The notes: generated by a model not told the origin, from the sequence alone. A stretch of 64,000 bases of DNA from Elymus sibiricus (GCA_039707655.1 CM077668.1:68527086-68591085), one strand, 5' to 3'; shown: positions 1 to 12,345, numbered from the stretch's first letter. Translations and numbers: made by a program.

Positions 1-1784
1 ACAAGCTGGGAGTCACCTCTGACGATGAGCTTCCGGATTCCGAGGTCTGCCGCGATCCTGAGACCGGCAAGCAGTCCTTCGTACTCAGCCATGTTGTTGG
101 TTGATCTCTCCCGGGGAAAGTGCATCTGGATGACGTACTTGAGGTGCTCTCCGGTGGGTGCGACAAGCAGCACACCGGCACCAGCGCCTTGCAGCGAAAA
201 GGCTCCATCAAAGTACATGACCCATGCTTGCTCTGATTCTTTGCTGGGGATCGCTGATTCTTGCACTTCGTCGTCTGGCGTTGGTGTCCATTCCGCAATG
301 AACTCTGCCAAGGCTCTGCTCTGGATGGTTGAAGAACTTTCAAACCTGAGACCAAAGCATGACAGCTCCAATGCCCACTTGACAATCCTGCCGGTTGCCT
401 CTGGATTCCGTAGAATTCGTTGCAGCGGAAAGCGAGTGACGACGGTGATCTCACGTGCTTGGAAGTAATGGCGCAGCTTCCTCGAGGCCATGAGAAGGCC
501 GAAGAGCAGCTTCTGCACACCAGAGTACCTCGACCTAGCCGCCTGCAACAAGGAGCTGACGAAATAGACTGGGTGCTATACCATCTTCTTCTTCTGCACA
601 ACTTGGCTTGACTGCGCGGATCCTCCCCTGTCGGCGCCAGACTCTGTCGGGGCCTCCCCGGGCAAGCCACTTGGCGGGCCTGCCGTTGTCGCTGCATCCT
701 CCTCCGCTTCTCTCTCTGCCACCAGCGCAGCACTAACCACTTGATTCGTTGCCGCTAGATACAGCAGCAACGGCTCTTGCGGCCTAGGCGCGACTAAGAC
801 TGGCGGAGAGGAGAGGTACCTCTTCAAATCCTGCAGCGCTGCCTCCACTTCCGGAGTCCACTTCATTGGACCTGCCTTCTTCAAAATTCTGAAAAAGGGC
901 AGGGCGCGCTTAGCAGACTTTGAGATGAACCTGCTCAAAGCAGCGACGCAGCCGGCAAGGCGGCGCACATACTTGACTCGTCTTGGCGCTTCGATTTGCT
1001 CAATGGCTTTGATCTTGTCGGGATTAGCTTCGATTCCGCGTTGAGATACAAAGAACCCGAGCAGCTTGCCGGAAGGAACTCTGAACACGCACTTCTCGGG
1101 ATTGAGCTTCAGGTTGATCTGGCGCAGGTTTGCAAATGTCTCCTCCAGATCTTGAATGAGCGTGGACTTGTCCTTGGTCTTGACCACTATGTCATCCATG
1201 TAGGCTTCCATATTTCTATGGAGCTGGGTCTCGAAACCGATTTGGACAGCCCTTGCGAAGGTCGAACCAGCACTCTTCAACCTGAAAGGCATACGCAAAA
1301 AGCAGTATGTGCCACATGGGGTGATAAATGCGGTCTTCTCTTCGTCTTCTTTTGCCATGAAGATCTGGTGATAGCCTGAGTATGCGTCGAGAAACGACAG
1401 CAAATCGCAGCCGGTTGTGGAGTCCACAATCTGGTCGATGCGTGGCAAGGGAAAAGGATCTTTTCGACAAGCTTTATTGATATCAGTAAAGTCTATACAA
1501 AGCCGCCATTTACCATTAGCCTTGCGCACTACGACGGGATTAGCCAACCATGTAGGATGGAGGACCCCTCTAACCAGGCCTGCCACCTCAAGCTTCTTAA
1601 TCTCTTTGGCAATGAACTCTTGCCGCTCCAAGGCATGCTTGCGCACCTTCTGCTTGACGGGCCGCGCGTGGGGACAGACGGCTAGGTGGTGCTCAATTAC
1701 TTCCCTGGGAAGACCGGGGATGTCAGACGGCTGCCATGCAAACACGTCGACATTCGCCCGCAGGAAAGCAACGAGCGCGCCTTC
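1..1784 (-). pseudogene. Pol of T1: reverse transcriptase and RNase H, one stop, incomplete
   Basis: This would copy element RNA into DNA. Reading leftward it has the RT fingers and palm, with the catalytic YMDDIVV motif at about 1182-1202, then the connection domain. An in-frame TAG at 576-578 interrupts it, and the frame continues past this stop into an RNase H domain with MYFDGAF near 200-216 and NMAEYEG near 76-96. The frame also continues upstream without interruption from the Gag-protease frame except for a TAG at 1785-1787. The TAG at 576-578 looks like a true inactivating change; the one at 1785-1787 is shared with T2 and may be functional. Integrase lies beyond the window. Confidence 0.85.
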
Positions 1785-4641
1785 CTATTTGTCGTCAAGG
1801 GTGGAACTAATGGTGAAAGTCCCTCCCGTCCCGTCCTCCCCGGCGGGCACCTTCTTCGTCTCGGGTGGAGCAGCCTTGGTCTTCTTGCCAGTAGACATTT
1901 CCGGCACGTCCTCAACGGTAGCGCAGCACTCCGGGGAGGCACACTTGCTGGAGTGGGTGCAGGAGGCCTTGTCGGGCTTCCTCTTCTTCTTGCCGGAATT
2001 CTCAGCGGCAGGAGCATGCGCCTTGACGGTGGACGCTGCAACTGCTTCCCGGTACATCTTGTCGGTGCAGATGACGGCATCCTTCTTGTCGGAGTGGACA
2101 GTGATGACGCTCATCGGACCGAGCATCTTGAGGACGTTGTAGGCGTAGTGCGATGCCGCCATGAACTTGGCCAGCGCGGGGCGGCCTAGGATCCCATTGT
2201 ATGGCAACGGAATCTTGGCGACGTCGAAAACGACCTTCTCCGCCCGAAAGTTCAGCTCGCTGCCGAATGTTACCGGCAGCGTGATCTTGCCTTTGGGCTG
2301 GTATCTTCCCGGATTGACCCCTTGGAATGAACTTGTCTCCTCGAGGTCCTCGTTAGGAATTTGCAGCCTCTTGAGGACGTCCGGCGAGATGAGATTTAGG
2401 CCGGCACCACCGTCTACCAACATCTTCGTCACCTGGAGGTTGCGAATCGTTGGTGAAACCAACAACGGCAAACACCCGACCGTGGTGGTGCGATCAGGGT
2501 GATCCTCGGCGTCAAAAATGATGGGCGTGTGGGACCATCTCAGCGGCTTCTGCGCATCAAGCGAGGGTTCTGCCGCAAGAATCTCTCGCGCCCACTGCTT
2601 GAGCTGGCGGTGAGAAAGATGCAGCGAGGCACCTCCATCGACGCACATGACCTCCATGGCTTTCTGAAACTCATGCTCGCTAGACTCGTCGTCCTCATCT
2701 TCTCCATCATCATCCTCTTCTTTCTTGTCGGGACCCCGGGCAGGCTTCTCTTGCCGCTGTCCAGACTTGCTGCGGCGTTCTCCTCGGCCACGCTTCCTGC
2801 CGGGTCCTCCGGCACCCTCTTGAGCTCGCTCCTTGTCGCATCGTTCATACTCGGCGCGCTGCTTCGTGACAAGTTCCTCCACTTGCCGGCAGTCTTGGAG
2901 GTCGTGGCTCTTGGTGCGGTGGACCTTGCAGTACTGTTTGCCGGATCCTCCTGGCTTGTCGGCAGCCGCCAAGGCCTGACACGCGGCGCACTCGGCAACC
3001 TCCTTGCCGGGGTCGTCGGTCTTGGACTTCTTGGCAGCGTCGGACTTGCCGGAACCTTCAACGGCAAGCACGGCCTTGCCCTTGCGCTTCCTGTTCTTCC
3101 GCTTCCCTTTCTTTGCCGGGGCAGGAGCGTCGTCGCTTTCAGAGTCGACTCCAGCGGCAACGTTCTCGCCGGGGAGCCTCCTTCCTTCCTCTGCCCGGGC
3201 GCACTTGTCGGCCAAAGCATATAACTCGGCGACATCCCGAACCTTGTTCATCGCCAGCTCCTCCCGCATCTTCCGATTGCGCACGTTCTGATGAAAGGCG
3301 CTGATAACGGCGGCGGGATGGACGTCGGGAATGTTGTGCTGGATGCAGCTGAACCTCTGGATATATTTACGCAGGGTCTCGCCCTCCTTCTGAGGGATGA
3401 TGTGTAAGTCACTCTCTTGGCCAGGAGCTTGGTGGCCACCGGTGAAGGCGCCAACAAACTCGTGACACAGGTCGGCCCAAGAAGAGATGGAATTCTCGGG
3501 CAGGTGCATCAACCACGATCTCACGTTGGGCTTGAGCACCAACGGAAAATAGTTGGCTAGCACCTTCTCATCGCGGCCCCCGGCAGCCTGCACCGCAATG
3601 GTGTAGATGCTCAGGAACTCGGACGGATGGGTTTTGCCATCGTACTTCTCCGGTACTTCTGGCTTGAAAGAGCGGGAACTGGGCCACTGGACTTGCCGCA
3701 GCTCACGAGTAAACGCCGGGCAACCCGCCTCATAAGGCAGACAGCCAGGGTACCCTGGCGCGGGCGCGTTAACAGCGGCACCAGCATGCTTGTCGGACTG
3801 GCGGCGTGCTTCCCTTCAGCGCTCGATGGTAGTTTGAGCGTCCTCCTTCTTCCTTTCCCGAAGAACGTGACGTTGGTCGCGGCGAACCCGTGGATCAGAC
3901 GACGCCGTGGAATCATCCTCACGGGCGCCGGTCCGTCGAGTTGACGACCGCTCTTGATACATCGGAGTGGAGCGCAGCGTGGCCATTCCGTCTCCGGTCT
4001 TCTGTCCGCCACCACGCACCAGCGCAGACGACTGCCGTCGCGAGGGCTCACCCTACTGCGGCGCGTCGCTGTCGGCTAGGCTGAGGAGGCTTTGGATGGT
4101 GGCTCGCCACTCCTCGAGCTTCTCCGGAGCGGGAGGAAAGTCGAGAAGCAGCTGTGCTCACGCCAGCGCTTCCGCTCGTGTAGGCGGCGGCGACAGATGC
4201 GAGGAACGCGAGGTGCTCAAACTCCTAACAGGACAAGAAGGAGCGCCATCACGGGCCTGCACCCGCGCGCGGCTTCCACCAGCGTGCTGACGCGGATCTT
4301 GGTCCCGTGCATGCTGCACAGGAGTCTTGCCATGCGAACGCCCAGAACCACCGACGTCATGCGGCTGCACGTCACGCGCAACCTGAGAAGGCTGCGGTGC
4401 ATGCGCCGACGCGGTCGTCCTGGAAGGCGCCGCTCCGTCCTTGGAGGTCGTTGCACCACCCGTAGGCAGCACAGCTCCGTCCTTAGATCGGTTACTCATC
4501 CGGCTTGGATCGCCGGAACGTCGCGGAAGCTCGGAGCCTCTGCCTCCTCCACCTGCGTCTACCCTGTCACCCGAGCGCGTAGCTTCAGGCACAGCGGACA
4601 CAGACGGACCAACCGCCATGATTCCCTTCTTCTTGGGGGCC
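1785..4641 (-). pseudogene. Gag-protease of T1, interrupted
   Basis: Structural capsid protein fused to an aspartic protease. Translation probably begins at the ATG near 4641 (MAPKKK, the same start as T2). A TGA at 3816-3818 ends the N-terminal part. The frame then reopens through the retrotransposon-gag domain (about 3290-3740; WLMHLPENSISSWADLC is recognisable), a lysine-rich and acidic linker, a knuckle-like HRTKSHDLQDC motif near 2900, and the protease active site MLVDGGAG at about 2400-2423. The frame closes at TAG 1785-1787. Alignment with the T2 product suggests an Arg codon became TGA, as expected for cytosine deamination in silenced DNA. Confidence 0.8.
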
Positions 4642-4689
4642 ATAGCGATGAGAATCAAAGATCTGACGCATCTTTGGGACCAAGGATCC

Positions 4690-5505
4690 CTTTACGGTTC
4701 GGCAAGGGGAGAGGATTGCACAAAGAGCAGAGCTAATGAACAACGCGGGGATTTACCCAGGTTCGGGCCGCACGTATGCGTAAAACCCTACTCCTGCCTG
4801 ATTGTATTATCTGTGTTCTTGGCTCAGTTCTGGGCGCGCTACGGTACACAGGCGCAGCTCATGCAGAATGGGACGAGAGTCTCAGAGTCCGAATCCTCTT
4901 CCAGTACGCTATGGGCCTCCTTTTATACTCTCAAGGGGCTACCACAGGTGGCGTACGAGGGAAGGAATGAGGTGGAAAGCAGCTATAGTGCAAGCACAGT
5001 GTTATCATACCTAACCCTGATGACTTAGGACAAGACCATTTAATGCACCGTGAGGTGGCCGTCGAGGTGTCCTTAGCGTCTTGGGCTTAGAAAGGCTTTA
5101 CGGGGGATGGGAAAAGGAGCTGTCCCATCGCACCGCTTAAGCAACTTGTGGCCAGCATCGCGCCACGTCATCTGGAGGACAAACCCTAAACGACAAGGCT
5201 GCCCGCTGTACTGGAGCGATATCGCTGCACTGTACATAGCCTTGCCGGGGCTGCGTCCTTGCCAGGCCCGGGGCTTGCCGGGGCCGAGTCTTGCCGGGGT
5301 GCGAGGCCTTGCCGGCAAGGGGCTTGCCGGGCCTCCGCAACCTCTTGATCTTCTGTCTTCTGGTCGTTGACTCTGATATCCTCTTGATGTCTTGATTCTG
5401 TGATCACTTCCAGTTAATCCCCGGCGAGGCTTGCCGCGGTACGGCTACTACTACCCGTGCACAAGTACGGGGTACTAAATAGGCCCATACTTTAGTACAC
5501 CGACA
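4690..5505 (-). repeat. 5' LTR of T1 (inner border approximate)
   Basis: The outer end is clear: TGTCGGTGTA on the minus strand at 5505. The inner end lies before the gag ATG at 4641, somewhere around 4690. The LTR is rich in repeats of GCTTGCCGGG and CCGGCAAGG between about 5240 and 5340; T2 has the same motifs near 22970-23090. I could not recognise a primer-binding site with certainty, so the LTR-internal border is an estimate. Confidence 0.6.
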
Positions 5506-5573
5506 GTCTGTGGTGAACTACTCACGCATCATTAGAAGGGCAGCAAGGATGATGTAGAAGCCCTCCATGATCG
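5506..5573 (-). repeat. Athila-like LTR Z, piece 1
   Basis: A 68-bp piece of an Athila-like LTR read on the minus strand, between T1 and element A. It joins exactly to the piece at 13935-14423 once element A and one copy of its target duplication (CTTCC) are removed, giving the same order as the intact LTR region around 21470-21560. The rest of this LTR must lie beyond T1, left of the window. Confidence 0.85.
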
Positions 5574-5578
5574 CTTCC

Positions 5579-7144
5579 TGCTACTTGTAATATGCGTTGC
5601 TTTTTGTCCCCGAAGAGGAGAGGATGATGCAGCACGGTAGAGTAAGTATTTCCCTCAATTATGAAACCAAGGTTATCAATCCAGTAGGAGAACCAAGCAA
5701 GACTACGTAAACAGCACCTGCACACAAAACACAAACCTTCACATCCAACGCAAACAAAGGGTTGTCAATACCTCGGCGATTGAATTGCTAGATTAATTGT
5801 ATATGATAGATTGATAGATTGAAAATAAAAGCTAAGATAAAATAAAAGATAAAAATATGCAGCAAATATTTTTGGTATTTTTGAGTATAAAAACAAGCAA
5901 TAGATCTTATGATAAAAGTAGACCCGGGGGCCACAGTGTTCACTAGAGGCTTCTCTCAAAGAAAATAGCATACGCTGGGTAGACAAATTACTGTTGGGCA
6001 ATTGATAGAAAAGCAAATAATTATGACGATATCCAAGGCAATGATCATGTATATAGGCATCACGTCCAAATCAAGTAGACCGACTCCTGCCTGCATCTAC
6101 TACTATTAGTTCACACATCGACCGCTATCCAGCATGCATCTAGTGTATTAAGTCCGAAAAGAACGAAGTAATGCTTGAAGAACGATGACATGATGTAGTC
6201 AAGACAAACGCTAACAAGAATTCATCCCAACTTTTTATCCTTAATGGCAACAATACATGCATGTCAATTCCCCTTCTGTCACTAGGACTGAGCATCGCAA
6301 GATTGAACCCATCACAAAGCACCTCTTCCCATTGCAAGAAAATCCAATCTAGTTGGCCAAACTAAACTGAAAATTAGGAGAAGAAATACGAGGCTATAAA
6401 AATCATGCATAAAATAGATCAAATAAGACTCAAATAGATTCATGGATAGATCTGATCATAAACTCACAATTCATCGGATCCCAACAAACACACCGCAAAA
6501 AGTCATTACATCGGATAGATCTCCAAGAACAACAAGGAGATCATTGTATTGAGAACCAAAAAGAGAGAAGAAGCCATCTAGCTACTAACTATGGACCCAA
6601 AGGTCTGTGGTAAACTACTCACGCATCATCGGAGAGGCAGCAAGGGTGATGTAGAGCCCCTCCTTGATCGGTTCCCCCTCTGGCGGAGTACCGGAGAAGT
6701 CCTCCAGATGGGATCACTCGAGAACAGAGGCTTGCGGTGGCGGAAAAAGTATTTCGTGGACTCCCTTGAGGGTTTCTGGATATCTGGGAATTTATAGAGC
6801 TGGAATTAGGTTAAATGGAGCCAGGGTGGGCCCACACAGCACCAGGGCGCCCCCCTGGGGCGTGGCCAGGTGCCGTGCCCCCCCGTTATCTCTTCTGCCT
6901 TGGCTCTCAAGTCTGGAAGGTTCCTTATCTCCGAAGAGTTGTGTGGCATTTGGACTTCATTTGGTACTGATTTTCTGAAAAACCAAAAACAGGCAGAAAA
7001 CAACAACTGGCACTGGGCACTAAGTTAATAGGTTAGTCCCAAAAAGTGATAAAAAGTTGCTTAAAAACATATATAAAACATCCAAGATTGATACTATAAT
7101 AGCATGTAACAATAAAAAATAATAGATACGTTGGAGACGTATCA
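5579..7144 (-). repeat. 3' LTR of element A
   Basis: 1566 bp, TGATACGTCTCC at 7144 to GTAGCA at 5579 on the minus strand. It contains a TATA-like CTATAAATTCCC near 6786-6800 and a GC-rich hairpin around 6827-6890. Open frames seen within it recur in every LTR copy of this family here and are shadows of LTR sequence. Confidence 0.92.
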
Positions 7145-7165
7145 AGCATCCCCAAGATTAACTCC
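7145..7165 (-). other. Polypurine tract of element A
   Basis: On the minus strand the sequence TTAATCTTGGGGATGC immediately precedes the 3' LTR. It matches the tract before the 3' LTR of W at 20900-20918, and two more copies of the CATCCCCAAGCTTA form lie at about 8929-8942 and 8985-8999. It would prime plus-strand DNA synthesis. Confidence 0.8.
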
Positions 7166-9642
7166 TGCTCGTCCACGAGTAGGAAAGTGATAAAACATAT
7201 TTTTGATGTGGAATGCTACCCAAAATATTCATCAAGTTTCTTTTCTTTCTTAGCATAGACATGTGAACTTATATGATTCAAAGCAATAGTTTATAGATTG
7301 ACATGAAGACATAAATACTCAAGCATATTAATAAGCAACCATGCCTTTCAAAATAACAACGCTAAAGAAAGTTATCCCTAGCCCATTATGCTCAATCATT
7401 GATCTGTTCATGAAACACACTTGAATATCAATCATATCCCATGCACACGTATGATCACATGGCCCCCTAGTTGGTGTTTTTAAAGAGAGAGGATGAGACT
7501 CAAAATAAAATAAAATTTGCATAAAAGTAAATAGAAAGGCCCTTCGCAGAGGGAAGCATTGATTTGCAGAGGTGCAAGAGCTCAAGGTTTTAAAACAGAG
7601 AGAAAATTTTATTTTGGGTGGCATGCTTTTCTCGTCAATGAGAACGACTAATAGTTCCCGATATCTTCCATGCTAGATACATCATAGGCGGTTCCCAAAC
7701 AAAAAGTAAAGTTTATTTCCTTTCCACCTTTTCTTTTCACAATCCATGGCTAGCCGTATCCACGGGTGCCTTCCATACCAACACTTTCCAAGGAATTTTG
7801 TTCATATTAATTTCATTTTGGGACTGGGCATCCCTATTACCTGCCACACTCTCGTGCAATGACAAGTGAATAAACACTCATCTTGAGAATAACATACCTA
7901 GCATGGAATAGATTAGCCACCCCTCGCTGCTTCATGAGCGGTACGGGCACACAAAAGAGAAGTTTATTTTGAAAAGTTTTTAGAGTTGGCACATGCAAAT
8001 TTACTTAGGACGACATTGAAATACCGAATATAGGTAGGTATGGTGGACTCATAAGGCAAAAATGGGTATAAGGTGTTGGATGCACAAGCAGTATTCCCGC
8101 TTAGTACAAGTGGAAGCTAGCAAATAGATTGAGAAGCGACCAACTAAAAAAACATGATGATTCACAAGCATACATAAAACATGACTAACACCAAATAATG
8201 CACCACAAGTAGGATATAATTTCATTGCATAACTATTGACTTTATGTGCATGCATAGGGAATCACAAACCTTAACATCATTATTCTTACTAGAGCACAAT
8301 TACTCACTAACATGACTCACATATCATCATCTTCATATCGCAAAACTATTGCAAGGAATCAAGTTTTTCATGTCCAATGATCTTTATGCAAGTTTTTATC
8401 TTATCCCTCTTGAATATTCATCATATTGGGACCAAACTCATAACTTGAACAAATTACCATTGCTATTTTCAGCTCTCAAAAAGATATAAGTGAAGCAAGA
8501 GAGTTCATTTCTTCAAAATTTCTAGCATTATCAAAAAGATATAAGTGAAGCATGAGAACAAATTTCTTAAAAATTTCTAGCATAACAACTCGCAAAAAGA
8601 TATAAGTGAAGCAAGAGAGTTCATGTGTTTCTCTAAAACAAAACCACCACCGTGCTCAAAAAGATTTAACTGAAGCACTAGAGCAACTGCCTAGCTCAAA
8701 AAGTATAAGTGAAGCACAAAGAGCAATTCTAACAAATCATGATAACGTGTGGCTTTCTCAAGTAAATGTGTTCATAGGTGATGATTGTGAGAAACTAAAA
8801 AGAAAACAAAGAAAGGACTCATATAATACAAGACGCTCCAAGCAAAACTCATATCATGTGATGAATAAAAATATAATCTCAAGTAAAATACCAATGGTCG
8901 TTAGAAGAAAGAGGGGATGCCTTTTGGGGCATCCCCAAGCTTAGATGCTTGAGTCTCCTTGGATATTACCTTGGGGTTCCTTGGGCATCCCCAAGCTTAG
9001 GCCTTTGCCTCTCCTTATTCCTTCATCCATCGTGATCACACCCAAAACTTGAAAACTTCAATCACACAAAACTCAACAAAACCTTCGTGAGATCCATTAG
9101 TATAACAAAACAAATCACTACTTTAAGTACTATTTCAAACCCATTCATATTTATTCTAACTTCTCCATGGCTTATACCCCCTGATACAATCCATAGTTCC
9201 ATGAAAACAAGCAAAACAATGCATCAAAAACAGAATCTGTGAAAAACAGAACAGTCTGTAGTAATCCAAACAATGACTATACTTTTGTAACTCCAAAACT
9301 TCTGAAAATTTAGTAAAACATGAGAAATTTGTATATAAATCACATGTAAAAAATTCAGAAGCTTTTGACGCTCTGGTGATTTTATAAAAATTCTGCACTG
9401 GGCACAAAATTTTCTGTTTTTGCACAGAATCAAGTCAACTATCATCCACACTTTCCCAAAGGTCTTACTTGGCACAAACACTAATTAAATAATAAAAACA
9501 CACTCAAAACAGAGGCTAAAATCATGTAAAAAAAGAACAGGAACAAAAGGCAAAAAATTAAAAACTATTTTATTCATTGGGTTGCCTCCCAACAAGCTCT
9601 TTCTTTATAGCCAATAAGATAGGCTTGAGATTTCAATGATGC
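7166..9642 (-). other. Non-coding internal DNA of element A
   Basis: No supported coding sequence. Several blocks recur in element C: GGCCCTTCGCAGAGGGAAGC (7537-7557 and about 51351-51371), GGTAGGTATGGTGGACTC (about 8032 and 51615), and a GGATGCACAAG block (about 8077 and 51661). Conservation across two otherwise different families suggests a function in RNA packaging or processing, or common ancestry. Confidence 0.7.
8475..8735. repeat. Short tandem array in element A, unit AAAAAGATATAAGTGAAGCA
   Basis: Five degenerate copies of a block starting CAAAAAGATATAAGTGAAGC, followed by variable spacers containing AGAGTTCATTTCTTC or TTTCTAGCAT. Spacing is roughly 40-65 bp. Two of the later copies are altered (GATTTAACTG and AAGTATAAGTG). 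It lies in non-coding internal DNA. Confidence 0.8.
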
Positions 9643-10174
9643 TCACATGAAAGATAATAATTGGACCACAAAGAGAGCATCATGTAGCATGTGAAAAATA
9701 CATTTAAGTCTAACATACTTCCTTTGCATAGGCATTTTATAGGAAAACAAATTATCAAGACAAGCAATTTCTAACATATGCAAGGAAGAAGAAAGAAACA
9801 ATAGCAATCTCAACATAATGAGAGGTGATTTAGTAACATGAAATTTTCTACAACCATATTTTGCTCTCTCGTAATAATTACATGTTGGATCATAATCAAA
9901 CTTAACAATATAGCTATCATATAAAATATTCTCTTCATGATCCACATGCATAAAAGTTTTAAAATCTGCCAAGATAGTGGGATTAACATCAACTAAAGTC
10001 ATGACCTCTCCAAACCCACTTTTATCAAAAATTTCATAAGATTGAACACTCTCAAAATATGTGGGATTATTTTTACCTAGATTTGACACTCTTCCAAACC
10101 CACTTTCAATATTATTGCAAACATATTCATCATGAGGCCTAAATGAATTTTCAAGATCATAAGAAGCATCACCC
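9643..10174 (-). pseudogene. Coding remnant downstream of pol in element A, function unknown
   Basis: About 177 codons open without a stop, ending at 9643. The upstream part was lost at the border with element B, so no genuine start remains; the 19 or so codons that extend the frame past 10174 come from the LTR of B read backwards. The protein has an acidic N-terminal part, a CNYYERAKYGCRKFHV block and a hydrophobic stretch (LRLLLFLSSSLHML) that could be a membrane segment. Its position near the 3' end fits the third, env-like frame of Athila elements, but I see no fusion-protein features. Confidence 0.5.
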
Positions 10175-11672
10175 TGATACGTTTCCATCGTATCTATAAT
10201 TTTTGATTGTTTCATGCCAATATTATACAACTTTCATATACTTTTGGCAACTTTTTATATTATTTTTGGGACTAACATATTGATCGAGTGCCCATTGTTA
10301 GTTCCTGTTTTCTGCTTGTTTTTTGTTTCGCAGAATACCCATATCAAACGAAGTCCAAATGCAATAAAATTTTACAGAGAATTATTTTGGAATATTTATG
10401 ATTTTTGGGAGGTGAGAGCAACTCAAACGAAGGCCCACGGTGCCCACATGGCACCTGGGCGCGGCACCCCCTGGGGCGCGCGGTGGTGGCGTGTGGGCAC
10501 ACTGTGAGTCGGTTGGGGGTCTCCTTCGGGCGCAAGGAAGCTTATATCCGAAAAAAAATCGTGTTAAAATCTCAGCACAATTGGAGTTATGGATCTCTGG
10601 TTATAAAAGAAATGGTGAAAGGCCAGAAAACATGAGCGCGAAACAGAAGAGAACAGAGAGATAGATCCAATCTCGGAGGGGGGCTCTCGCCCCTCCACTG
10701 CCATGGAGGCCAAGGACCAGAGGGAGAACCCTCCTCCCATCTAGGGAGGAGGCCATGGAAGAAGAAGAAGAAGGGGGGCTCTCTCCCCCTCTCATCCGGC
10801 GCCGCCGGAGTGCCGCCCGGGGAACGATCGTGACGGCGATCTACATCAACAACCTTGCTACCGTCAACACCAACAACAACACCTCTTCTCCCTGCTGTAA
10901 TCTCTACTTAAACATGGTGCTTCATGCTATAGATTATTTCCCAATGATGTATGGCTATCCTATGATGTTTGAGTAGATCTGTTTTGTCCTATGGGTTGAT
11001 TGATGATCGTGATTGGTTTGAGTTGTATGTTTTATATTGGTGTGGTCCTATGGTGCCCTCCGTGTCGCGCAAGGGTGAGGGGTACTCGCTGTAGGGTTTG
11101 CAATACGTTCATGATTCGCTTATAGTGGGTTGCTAGAGTGACAGAAGCTTAAACCCGAGTAAGGGGATTGTTGCGTATGGGATAAAGGGGACTTGATACT
11201 TAATGCTATGGTTGGGTTTTACCTTAATGATCTTTAGTAGTTGCGGATGCTTGCTAGAGTTCCAATCATAAGTGCATATGATCCAAGTAGAGAAAGTATG
11301 TTAGCTCATGCCTCTCCCTCATATAGAATTGCAACAAGGATTACCGGTCTAGTTATCGATTGCCTTTGGACAAATCTTTCTCTAGTGTTACAAAAGCTTA
11401 CTACTTTACAACTTACTTTTATTATCTTGCAATTTATTTTGAGTTTTATTCTTGCAAAGTACTTCTAGTTTTATTCTTGCAAACTATCCTATCAACTACA
11501 AAATAGTTTCATACTTGTTCTGGGTAAAGCGAACGTCAAGTGCGCGTAGAGTTGTATCGGTGGTCGATATAACTTGAAGGGTTTATTAATCCTACCTTTA
11601 GCTCCTCGTTGGGTTCGACACTCTTATTTATCGAAAAAGCTATAATTGATCCCGTATACTTGCGGGTTATCA
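10175..11672 (+). repeat. 5' LTR of element B
   Basis: 1498 bp from TGATACGTTTCC to CGGGTTATCA. The start resembles the A/W LTRs, but the second half is different sequence, so this is a related but distinct family. It contains a GC-rich near-palindrome around 10433-10505. Confidence 0.88.
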
Positions 11673-11683
11673 AGACATTTTTC

Positions 11684-11701
11684 TGGCACCGTTGCTGGGG
11701 A
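11684..11701 (+). other. tRNA-Asp primer-binding site of B (two mismatches)
   Basis: TGGCACCGTTGCTGGGGA lies 11 bases past the LTR end. It differs from the perfect complement of the plant tRNA-Asp 3' end at two positions, both transitions. Confidence 0.85.
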
Positions 11702-11792
11702 GCAATAGCGTGGGGTTGATATTCTCGTGTGTGCTTGTTTGCCTTATCACTAAGTAGTTTTTATTTTGTGCTCTTGTTTTCTATCTCTAGTT

Positions 11793-12119
11793 ATGGGTAG
11801 GAAACGCAAAATACCAAAAAAATTAGTTGTATCTGCTAAACCAATGGTTGAAGAACCACCCAAAATCTTCCAAACTACTGAAGCTTTCTACTTGGATCAT
11901 CTTCGATCCCTTTGTGCTCGTGCTGAAAACCCAACTAGCTTAGTTGAGGGAAAATATTTGGATGAGCATGCTTATTTTGTGCGACACTGCTTGTCTCAAA
12001 AAGGGAAATTCTTATTGCATCATATTAATACTTTGAATTGCTATGCTTGGAATTTATGTAAAATACATGATTATACTTGTTGTTCTGAGGATCCATATCA
12101 ATACATTTTTAGCAAGTGA
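11793..12119 (+). pseudogene. Truncated first frame of element B (Gag-like, family-specific)
   Basis: Starts at ATG 11793 (MGRKRKIPKK; basic N-terminus), with an upstream in-frame ATG at 11766 that I think is part of the leader. It runs 108 codons to a stop near the deletion junction. It lies where the gag of an Athila-like element should begin, but I cannot identify a CCHC knuckle or a gag domain in what remains. The sequence after YQYIFSK belongs to element A. Confidence 0.55.
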
Positions 12120-12345
12120 AGATGCAAGCAAATAGAAGGCACATGGCAACACAAGCAAAGATAGCAAACAAGCAAAAAGGCAAACGGAAAATATTTTTGT
12201 ATTTTTGTAAAAACTTTTTAGAAGTGGGGGAGAGGAAAACGAGAGGCAAATGGCAAATAAAGTAAATGCAAAGATAAGTGTTTATGATTAAGTACTTGGT
12301 AAATGTTGATGATGTCTCCCCGGCAACGGCGCCAGAAATTCTTCC
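12120..12345 (-). other. 5' leader of element A
   Basis: Leader between primer site and lost coding part. On the minus strand it is T-rich with repeated TTTGC, TTGCTTG and TTTGCC motifs, typical of untranslated leaders of this element group. No frame is supported. Confidence 0.75.
12317..12334 (-). other. tRNA-Asp primer-binding site of element A
   Basis: On the minus strand TGGCGCCGTTGCCGGGGA, a perfect 18-base complement to the 3' end of plant tRNA-Asp including CCA. It starts 11 bases inside the LTR end at 12346 and fixes the direction of the element. Confidence 0.93.

Larger units (their letters stand above)
1..5505 (-). mobile_element. Ty3/Gypsy LTR retrotransposon T1, Tat-type (cut by window edge)
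   Basis: A minus-strand element read from its 5' LTR (start TGTCGG at 5505) through Gag-protease to RT and RNase H, which runs off the left edge. Integrase and 3' LTR are not in the window. The Tat assignment rests on the RT and on the RNase H with its NMAEYEG motif. The element sits inside an Athila-like LTR (Z), which resumes at 5506. The first five bases after it (GTCTG) are the presumed target duplication, but the other copy is outside the window. A second copy of the same group (T2) lies on the plus strand from 22793. Stops in gag and pol make this copy defective. The family name is not assigned. Confidence 0.85.
10175..12119 (+). mobile_element. Athila-like element B, 5' part only, inside element A
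   Basis: A plus-strand LTR (10175-11672), a primer-binding site and the first part of a coding frame, ending abruptly at about 12119, where the 5' leader of element A (reverse orientation) resumes. The 3' part and second LTR of B, and the 5' coding part of A, are missing. The simplest explanation is insertion of B into A (CACCC at 10170-10174 as the left duplication) followed by a deletion that removed the right part of B and adjoining A sequence. Confidence 0.8.

Noticed and set aside
2499..3224. Plus-strand frame of 241 codons opposite gag of T1
   Set aside because: It is an antisense shadow in GC-rich coding DNA; the minus strand has the recognisable gag and protease motifs.
6591..6797. 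Short frames (MDPKVCGKLL...) that recur at 13363, 18815 and elsewhere
   Set aside because: Their similarity comes from repeated LTR sequence; there is no sign of selection for protein, and some copies are shifted or stopped.
12317..12334. Possible tRNA-Asp gene
   Set aside because: Only the 18 bases complementary to the tRNA 3' end are present, at the place of a primer-binding site; there is no cloverleaf.
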